From assembly GCF_016508585.1 (NCBI RefSeq), contig NZ_JADVOP010000001.1, positions 111,980 through 175,979 on the forward strand: 64,000 bases of DNA. Reading direction: 5' to 3'. The first letter of the stretch is position 1. Every line of letters starts with the position of its first letter. Source of the stretch: Acinetobacter baumannii (GTDB lineage: Bacteria > Pseudomonadota > Gammaproteobacteria > Pseudomonadales > Moraxellaceae). The position numbers and the translations under genes were made by a program. Below the pieces are notes generated by a model, which was not told the DNA's origin, made no database searches, and worked only from the letters and a program-made list of their open reading frames with translations. Positions 58,351-64,000 of this stretch are shown piece by piece.

Positions 58351-59363
58351 TATGCAGCCACCTCATATTTTCCATATTTATCTTCAAATTTTGGCAAAAC
58401 TTTGGCATATATAAAGCTCATAAATGGCTGTAATTCCGCATATGGCTTAGACTCTTCAAGTAAATACCACATCACACGCGGCAAATCTTTGAGATAGCCT
58501 GATTTTCCATCACGTTCAAATAAACGTACAAAAATACCTAAAATTTTGATGTGACGCTGAATCGCCATCAAATCGGCATCGTGCTTAAACTGTTCAAAAC
58601 TACGATCAAGTTTGGCTGACGCGGGTAGCATGTCATAAAACAGCTTAAACCATGAATACACACGTTCAGGATTCCATTGCACATAAGCATCACGAGTAAT
58701 CGAAATCAAATCATAGGTATCTGCACCAATCACTGCATCCTGGAAATCGATGACACCCTGTTCAACCTGACCTTCAAGAATCATCAAATTACGGCTATGG
58801 AAGTCCCGGTGAACAATGACCTGAGGTTGTGCAAGCGCAGCATTTGCCAAAATGGCATAAGTTCGTTTGATCAGTGCCGATTCTTCATCATTGACTGAAA
58901 TTTGTAATGAAGGCAACAACCAATCTGTCAGCAACTCCATCTCGGAAATCAATTTTTCATAATTATAGGCAGGTAGATGTGTTTCACCATCAATTGACTG
59001 CAAATGCACCAACTGTTTAAAACTTTGTCTATAATGTGCGTCTACATTGTGTTCATCCAATTGCGTAGACAGTAAAACATCGCCAAAATCCTCAAGCAAC
59101 AACAGACCTTGTTCCAGGTCTTTGGCGACGATATGCGGAACTCTGACTCCATTTGAGTCAAAGAATTCATCAATCGCAACAAAAGGACGACAATCTTCCT
59201 TCTCAGGAGGTGCATCCATCAGCATAAATGTTTTATTATTCAAAGTAATTCGTGCATAACGACGGAAACTCGCATCGCCTGCTAAAAAATTGATTTCAAA
59301 TTGATCTGAACTGAGTACAGATGTTATCCATGTTTGTATCAAGTGTTCACGTTGTGTATTCAT
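58350..59363 (-). CDS. amgK: N-acetylmuramate/N-acetylglucosamine kinase AmgK
   Basis: The protein of about 337 aa is an aminoglycoside-phosphotransferase-fold kinase: VIVHRDFHSRNLMIL (catalytic Asp) and GVIDFQDAVIGADTYDL (DFG-like). It makes the 1-phosphate that MurU then charges. ATG 59363 is used; 59369 adds two residues. It is divergent from lptD and upstream of murU. Confidence 0.92.
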   Translation of the reverse strand: MNTQREHLIQTWITSVLSSDQFEINFLAGDASFRRYARITLNNKTFMLMDAPPEKEDCRPFVAIDEFFDSNGVRVPHIVAKDLEQGLLLLEDFGDVLLSTQLDEHNVDAHYRQSFKQLVHLQSIDGETHLPAYNYEKLISEMELLTDWLLPSLQISVNDEESALIKRTYAILANAALAQPQVIVHRDFHSRNLMILEGQVEQGVIDFQDAVIGADTYDLISITRDAYVQWNPERVYSWFKLFYDMLPASAKLDRSFEQFKHDADLMAIQRHIKILGIFVRLFERDGKSGYLKDLPRVMWYLLEESKPYAELQPFMSFIYAKVLPKFEDKYGKYEVAA

Positions 59364-59482
59364 TTGCAATTTAATCTAATTCAGGCTGAATTTTTGAAGT
59401 GCTAAGTGTAGCTACTTATCAACTTTTTCTCTATGATGCGACAATAATTAATTGCGATTAGCATATTTGGTTAATGAGACAA

Positions 59483-61948
59483 ATGAAGCATCAGTTTAAA
59501 TTTAATCCTTTAGCGACTGCTATTTTGACACTTCTTTGTGGAAGTTCAGTATCCAGCTATGCTGAATCGACAACGCCTGCTTCAGAAGCAGCTGTCTCCA
59601 AAGTAAATAACAAACAATTAAATGCAGCGATTAAAGAAAGCTACCCTGGTCAAAACTTTTTTGAACAATACTATATAGACAAAAATGCACCTGAAGCCCA
59701 AGTGCGTGACGAAAAGAATGCGAGTAATCGCTATTGTGAAGGGATTTGGGTTACACCATTTAGCACACAGGCAAAAACTGTTGATCCTGAAGAAGCGTCA
59801 TCTGTGATTACAGCTGATCAAGCCTATTACAATCCCAATGGCGACTCTGTGTTGTCTGGTGATGTCATGATTGATCAATCTGGACGAATGATTCGTGCAG
59901 ATGAGGTAACCCTTGATAAAACACAGACTTTTGCGAAAGCTAAAGGCAATGTCCAAATGGCACAAGGTGGTATCATTGCACAAAGTGATCAGATTGATTA
60001 CAACTTAAAAAATGAAACCGGGCAATTAAACAATAGTTTTTATATTGCTGAAGTCACACATGCGCATGGTCATGCAGCAAGAATTGAAAGAACCTCCCCT
60101 ACAAATATCGTACTTGAAAATGCCAGTTATAGTACCTGTCCACCTGACCAGAAACCAACTTGGAAAATCCAGGCCAATAAAATTGAGCTTGATCAAGAAA
60201 CTGGGCGTGGTGTTACACGTGGGACCAAGTTGTATGTGAAGGATGTCCCTGTACTTGCTGTTCCCTACTTCAATTTCCCGATTGATGATCGTCGTACCAC
60301 AGGGATTCTCAGTCCAAGCTTCGGGTTTACCAATGATGGAGGCTTTGAACTTGCAGTTCCCGTTTATTTGAACTTAGCACCTAATTATGATGCAACCATT
60401 ACTCCTCGACTGATTACCGACCGGGGTCTGATGGCTCAGGGCGAGTTTCGCTATTTAACAGAGAATTTTGGTGCAGGCAGCATTTGGGGAAGTTACTTAC
60501 CATCAGATCGTGGCTACGATGATGAAGACCGTAAAGATTTGCATTTTTTGCATAAGTGGAATATCGATAAACAGTGGTCTACCAATTTAGAATATAACTA
60601 CGTTTCTGATAAAGACTTTTTTTCAGACTTAGACAGTAATCCGAACTCACGTACTGAACTGAATCAACGACGTGCTTGGGAACTCAACTATAACCACGGT
60701 ATTCCTGGTTTAAAAGCTCAATTAAAGGTTGAAGATTTCCAAACCTTAGATAAAACCGTAAAGGATGTTGACAAGCCTTATGCTCGTTTACCGCAGTTCC
60801 TGCTGAATTATGTGGGTGGCGACTATCAAGGTTGGGAATACGAATTTAACAACGATACCGCATATTTCAAAAAAGACATTAAAGATGCCGATTACAGCAA
60901 CCAACCTAGTGGTACACGTTTATACAATCAGTTTGCGACACGTTATAACTTCCGTAATCCATGGTCGTTTGTTATTCCAGAAGTTTCTGTTCGCAGTTTA
61001 AATACGTTCTATGACCAAACAACAGTTGATCAATTAAACCTCAACAATCAAAGTCAAGATTCAAAAAACAGATCAGTGGTTGTACCTCAGTTTACTTTGG
61101 ATACCGGCCTAACCTTTGAAAAGGATGGAAAATTCCTTCAAACCCTTACACCCCGCGCATTCTATGCTTATGCGCCGTATAAAAACCAAACGGGTTATCC
61201 AAACTTTGATTCGACCACGGCATCAATCAGCTATGATCAGTTGTTCAGCCCTTATCGTTTTTATGGTCATGACCGACTTGAAGACAACAACTTCTTATCA
61301 CTCGGGCTAAGCTATAGTCTATTTGATACGGTGGGTCTGGAGCGCTTAAGAGCGAGTATTGGTCAAAGTTATTATTTTGATGACCGTAAAGTTACTTTAC
61401 TCAACAATACAGATGAGTTGGATAAAGAAAAACATACTGGTCCTGTAATCAGCATTTCCAGTCAGCTTTCGCAAAACTTTACTGTAAGCACCAATTCAGC
61501 CTGGATGTCGAATGGTGACAGTGCGCAACACGATATCCAAATGTATTACACGGGTGAAAAAGGCAATTTGTACAACGTTGGATATTTTTATAGAAACAAC
61601 CTACCAGATCGCCAACGAGAATACGATCAAGCAGTTGCATCATTTATACAACCCGTAAAAGATAACTGGCGTATTATGGGGCATGTTCAATATGACCTTG
61701 ACAACCATGTTGCACGCGAATATCTATTAGGTGTGAATTATGAATCTTGTTGTTGGGGAATTTCGGTCTATGGTCGTTCTTACTTCAATGATCTAGATGA
61801 TGTTTCTCTCCCGGATACCAAGCCAAAACGCGCAGTTATGGCTGAAATCACACTCAAAGGACTAGGTGGTTTGAACAACAAGTTAAGTTCATTACTTGAA
61901 AATCGTATTTTAGGTTTTGATAAAGCTAATCAATCTTGGACTCATTAA
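59483..61948 (+). CDS. lptD: LPS-assembly outer-membrane protein LptD
   Basis: The protein of about 821 aa puts LPS into the outer leaflet with LptE. The signal peptide (HQFKFNPLATAILTLLCGSSVSSYA) is followed by an N-terminal LptA-like jellyroll, then a large beta-barrel. Cysteines in NRYCEGIW, YSTCPPD and the pair NYESCCWG match the two-disulfide pattern needed for function. ATG 59483 is the likelier start; 59474 adds three residues. surA overlaps the stop codon (TAATG). Confidence 0.95.
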   Translation: MKHQFKFNPLATAILTLLCGSSVSSYAESTTPASEAAVSKVNNKQLNAAIKESYPGQNFFEQYYIDKNAPEAQVRDEKNASNRYCEGIWVTPFSTQAKTVDPEEASSVITADQAYYNPNGDSVLSGDVMIDQSGRMIRADEVTLDKTQTFAKAKGNVQMAQGGIIAQSDQIDYNLKNETGQLNNSFYIAEVTHAHGHAARIERTSPTNIVLENASYSTCPPDQKPTWKIQANKIELDQETGRGVTRGTKLYVKDVPVLAVPYFNFPIDDRRTTGILSPSFGFTNDGGFELAVPVYLNLAPNYDATITPRLITDRGLMAQGEFRYLTENFGAGSIWGSYLPSDRGYDDEDRKDLHFLHKWNIDKQWSTNLEYNYVSDKDFFSDLDSNPNSRTELNQRRAWELNYNHGIPGLKAQLKVEDFQTLDKTVKDVDKPYARLPQFLLNYVGGDYQGWEYEFNNDTAYFKKDIKDADYSNQPSGTRLYNQFATRYNFRNPWSFVIPEVSVRSLNTFYDQTTVDQLNLNNQSQDSKNRSVVVPQFTLDTGLTFEKDGKFLQTLTPRAFYAYAPYKNQTGYPNFDSTTASISYDQLFSPYRFYGHDRLEDNNFLSLGLSYSLFDTVGLERLRASIGQSYYFDDRKVTLLNNTDELDKEKHTGPVISISSQLSQNFTVSTNSAWMSNGDSAQHDIQMYYTGEKGNLYNVGYFYRNNLPDRQREYDQAVASFIQPVKDNWRIMGHVQYDLDNHVAREYLLGVNYESCCWGISVYGRSYFNDLDDVSLPDTKPKRAVMAEITLKGLGGLNNKLSSLLENRILGFDKANQSWTH

Positions 61949-63264
61949 TGAAGACGCAAAAATTTAAAGAACTATTTAAAGCATCAACCTTAGCTTTACT
62001 CATCTCTACATCGTTATCTGTTTATGCAGCACCTAAAGATCAAATCATTGCCATTGTTGGTTCTACAGCAATTTTAAAAAGTGATTTAGACCAAGGTGTT
62101 GCTGAAGCTGCACATAAGTTCCAAGCACAAAAAAAAGAACTTCCTCCACAAACGATCTTGCAACAGCAAGTACTTAATCAGCTCATCATCCATGATGCCC
62201 AACTTGAGCAAGTTAAAAAATATGGTTTAAAAGCGGATGAAAAAAGCTTAAATGAAGCTGTTCTTAAAGTCGCTCAACAGTCAGGTTCGAATTCTTTAGA
62301 AGCTTTCCAACAGAAACTGGATAGCGTTGCACCTGGAACATACGAATTGTTACGTAATCGTGTTTCAGAAGATTTGTTAATTCAGCGCCTCAGTCAACAG
62401 CAAGTGATGTCTCGTATTAAAATTACTGATCTGGATGTTGAAAACTTTTTAAAATCGCCTGAAGGTCAAGCTGCTGTTGGAAGTCAAGCACATGTCCTAC
62501 ATATGCGTATATCTGGCAATGCCCCAGCAGCTGAACTAGAGGCTGTTGCCAAGTCTGTTCGTACTGATTTAAAAGGCACGGATGATGTAAAAAGTTTAGA
62601 GAAAAAATTCAGCACAGCGCAAATCAAAGTAGACGGCGCGGACATGGGCTTCCGTCCACTGTCAGAAATTCCAACGGAACTTGCTGCTCGAGTAAGCTCT
62701 CTTGAACCAGGGCAAACAACTGAATTAGTCCAAGCCAAAGACGGTATTCATGTTTTAAAACTACTTGAAAAGAAATCAAATGAGCAGAAAGCGCTTGTTC
62801 CTCAATTTGAAACTCGTCATATTCTCATTAAAACCTCAGAAGTCGTTAGCCCTGAAAATGCCAAGCAAATGATTGAGAGTATCTATAATCGTCTCAAAGC
62901 AGGTGAAGATTTTGCAACACTTGCATCAACATATTCGAACGATCCAGGTTCAGCACGTGATGGTGGTAGCCTAGGCTGGGTAAGTCCCGGTATGATGGTT
63001 CCTGAATTTGATAAAATGATGCAAAGCGCAACAGTCAATGAAATCAGTAAACCATTCGAAACCCAGTTTGGTTGGCATATTTTGCAAGTTACTGGCAAGC
63101 GTCAGCAGGACATGACTTCAGAATATCAGAAACGCATGGCTCGCCAGATTTTAGGTGAACGCCAGTTTGAATCTGAATATGACAGCTGGTTACGGGAGTT
63201 ACGCGCTAATACTTATATTGAAATTAAAGATCCTAGTTTAGATCCAAAGAAAAATGAGAATTAA
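61948..63264 (+). CDS. surA: Periplasmic peptidyl-prolyl isomerase/chaperone SurA
   Basis: The protein of about 438 aa guides outer-membrane proteins, including LptD. The signal peptide ends near SLSVYA|AP. A SurA N-terminal chaperone domain is followed by two parvulin domains (about 180-280 and 285-390); the second has GEDFATLASTYSNDPGSARDGGSLGWVSPG and ETQFGWHILQV, fully active-looking, while the first is more degenerate. It starts inside the lptD stop codon, so it is translationally coupled. Confidence 0.96.
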   Translation: MKTQKFKELFKASTLALLISTSLSVYAAPKDQIIAIVGSTAILKSDLDQGVAEAAHKFQAQKKELPPQTILQQQVLNQLIIHDAQLEQVKKYGLKADEKSLNEAVLKVAQQSGSNSLEAFQQKLDSVAPGTYELLRNRVSEDLLIQRLSQQQVMSRIKITDLDVENFLKSPEGQAAVGSQAHVLHMRISGNAPAAELEAVAKSVRTDLKGTDDVKSLEKKFSTAQIKVDGADMGFRPLSEIPTELAARVSSLEPGQTTELVQAKDGIHVLKLLEKKSNEQKALVPQFETRHILIKTSEVVSPENAKQMIESIYNRLKAGEDFATLASTYSNDPGSARDGGSLGWVSPGMMVPEFDKMMQSATVNEISKPFETQFGWHILQVTGKRQQDMTSEYQKRMARQILGERQFESEYDSWLRELRANTYIEIKDPSLDPKKNEN

Positions 63265-63276
63265 CCGTTAAATAGG

Positions 63277-63302
63277 AACCAGTGCCGAGCACTGGTTTTT
63301 TA
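63277..63302 (+). terminator. Terminator after surA
   Basis: AACCAGTGC and GCACTGGTT arms (63277-63285, 63289-63297) with a 3-base loop and T-run, 12 bases past the surA stop. Confidence 0.9.
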
Positions 63303-63799
63303 TTGGATTAAAAACAATACCGAGAGATTCGACTCTACGGGCCAGAACATGTTTGCTAATCATAAAGCCTCTTTCTTTGGGCTACCGCCAATCATCGTTA
63401 TTGCTTAAAATCATCATCCTCATTTTAGATTCTTATCATATCAATATAAATGTGTATCTGAATGTCTTCAATCTGGACTGTTTTCCACCAATCCTTTAAC
63501 TCTTTTTGGCTACTTCAATATCTTCAAAAATTTTCTAAATTGTTTTTGCCATTTCTGCACTCATTCAACAAATCTTATACTTTAAGACCACATAAAGCTG
63601 CTCTGACTTTTTAATTTTTACATTACATATAAGCTGATTATTGTGAATCCCTAAAAGTATTGTTCCTGATTTTATTTAGCTAAATCAAAGTACAAGATTA
63701 ATTTGTATTTTTAGTATCAATAAAGGTTATTAAAGTTTTCTCTTTAATCAACAATATTGACCTAAAATCCACATAAAATTAAAAAGAATAAACAAAGAA
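63303..63799. other. Gene-free spacer after surA
   Basis: About 500 AT-rich bases with no supported reading frame, RNA or repeat. The end of the minus-strand Gly-rich gene and its terminator lie at the right. Confidence 0.45.
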
Positions 63800-63831
63800 A
63801 AACCGCAATATGATCAAACATATTACGGTTT
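63800..63831 (-). terminator. Terminator of the minus-strand gene at the right edge
   Basis: AAACCGCAATATG (63800-63812) and CATATTACGGTTT (63819-63831) pair with one mismatch and a 6-base loop; T-run on the minus strand (from the A-run 63795-63802). It lies about 60 bases past the stop at 63894. Confidence 0.75.
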
Positions 63832-63893
63832 CTCATGAATCAAGAGACTTTTAAAACAGTCTCCTTCATTCAATTAATTTCTACATTTAGAAA

Positions 63894-63980
63894 TTAACGA
63901 TTATTTTCATCTTCTTGTGAATCTTCAAATTTACCTTCGCCACCAAAGTCAGAACCTTGACCGCCGAAGCCACCTTGACC
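63894..63980 (-). CDS. hfq: C-terminal fragment of a Gly-rich protein, probably Hfq
   Basis: Only the last 28 residues and TAA (63894-63896) are present; the 5' part is lost at the window edge. The peptide has Gly-Phe-Gly-Gln repeats (GGFGGQGSDFGGEGK) then an acidic tail (FEDSQEDENNR). Acinetobacter Hfq is known for a long Gly-rich C-terminus with such repeats, which is why I favour Hfq, but the Sm core is not visible and another Gly-rich protein is possible. The frame breaks at 63981, where adapter sequence begins. Confidence 0.5.
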   Translation of the reverse strand, partial: GQGGFGGQGSDFGGEGKFEDSQEDENNR

Positions 63981-64000
63981 CTGTCTCTAAAACACATCTG
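63981..64000. other. Likely Tn5 mosaic-end/Nextera adapter remnant (assembly end)
   Basis: The last 20 bases match the Nextera/Tn5 mosaic-end read-through CTGTCTCTTATACACATCT plus the following G at 18 of 20 positions, with AAAA in place of TATA. The match begins where the coding frame of the minus-strand gene is interrupted by TAG. Most likely untrimmed library adapter at a contig end, not chromosomal DNA. Confidence 0.85.

Noticed and set aside
1..64000. tRNA, rRNA, CRISPR arrays, insertion sequences, prophage, integrase
   Set aside because: None could be supported; no repeat-spacer pattern, transposase or integrase motif seen.

Overview
The window is about 64 kb of an AT-rich gammaproteobacterial chromosome. 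It is most likely Acinetobacter, though the species cannot be settled from sequence reading alone. Reasons: the base composition and codon use, the gene orders (clpS-clpA, rpsA-ihfB-lapA, exbB-exbD-msbA-lpxK-kdsB, rsmG-parA-parB, murU-amgK next to lptD-surA), scattered type II secretion genes (only gspHIJK here), and a Gly-rich acidic C-terminus at the right edge that resembles the unusual long Hfq tail of this genus. I see no prophage, insertion sequence, CRISPR array, rRNA or tRNA. Most of the window is core chromosome.

Layout. 1-2.4 kb: ppk behind a Pho-box-like site. 2.4-8.0 kb: a probable glutarate catabolism locus (CoA-transferase, MFS permease, gcdH, divergent LysR regulator). 8.0-13.2 kb: small accessory genes (a CPHC protein, a small alarmone-hydrolase-like HD protein, a LysR regulator, trmA, a Cys-containing 76-aa protein, an exported TPR-like protein, a YnfA-type membrane protein). 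13.4-14.0 kb: a heavily damaged alpha/beta-hydrolase pseudogene. 14.0-20 kb: clpA/clpS, a membrane-anchored protein, argC and a GGDEF protein. 20.2-23.9 kb: accessory genes led by an HD-domain/alpha-beta-hydrolase operon behind a perfect 28-bp palindrome. 23.9-31.3 kb: rpiA and ilvA, two adjacent paralogous unknown proteins, a Ktr-type K+ uptake pair and zapE. 31.4-37.7 kb: AraC regulator/flavin monooxygenase, a LysO-like exporter, pyrF, and an XRE-cupin regulator divergent from azlCD with twin inverted-repeat operators. 37.7-44.6 kb: lapA, ihfB, rpsA, cmk, an SRPBCC protein, tadA, an enoyl-CoA hydratase-like protein, ung and a QueD-like protein. 44.8-50.3 kb: gspKJIH behind a TetR gene, then tatD-pilZ-holB. 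50.6-59.4 kb: lipid A/Kdo supply and export (kdsB, lpxK, msbA, exbD, exbB), parB/parA, rsmG, and peptidoglycan recycling (murU, amgK). 59.5-63.3 kb: lptD-surA for outer-membrane biogenesis.

How the genes work together. A large part of the right half serves the envelope: LPS precursor synthesis (kdsB, lpxK), flipping (msbA), insertion (lptD), OMP folding (surA), cell-wall recycling (murU, amgK), energised transport (exbBD) and type II pseudopilins. The left half carries catabolic and stress modules: glutarate, polyphosphate, Clp proteolysis and K+ uptake. The last 20 bases closely match the Tn5 mosaic-end/Nextera adapter, so the right edge is probably an assembly end running into adapter rather than genuine chromosome. 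I did not find a convincing new large system. The best leads are regulatory sites (palindrome, twin operators), the small HD hydrolase and the unknown paralogue pair.
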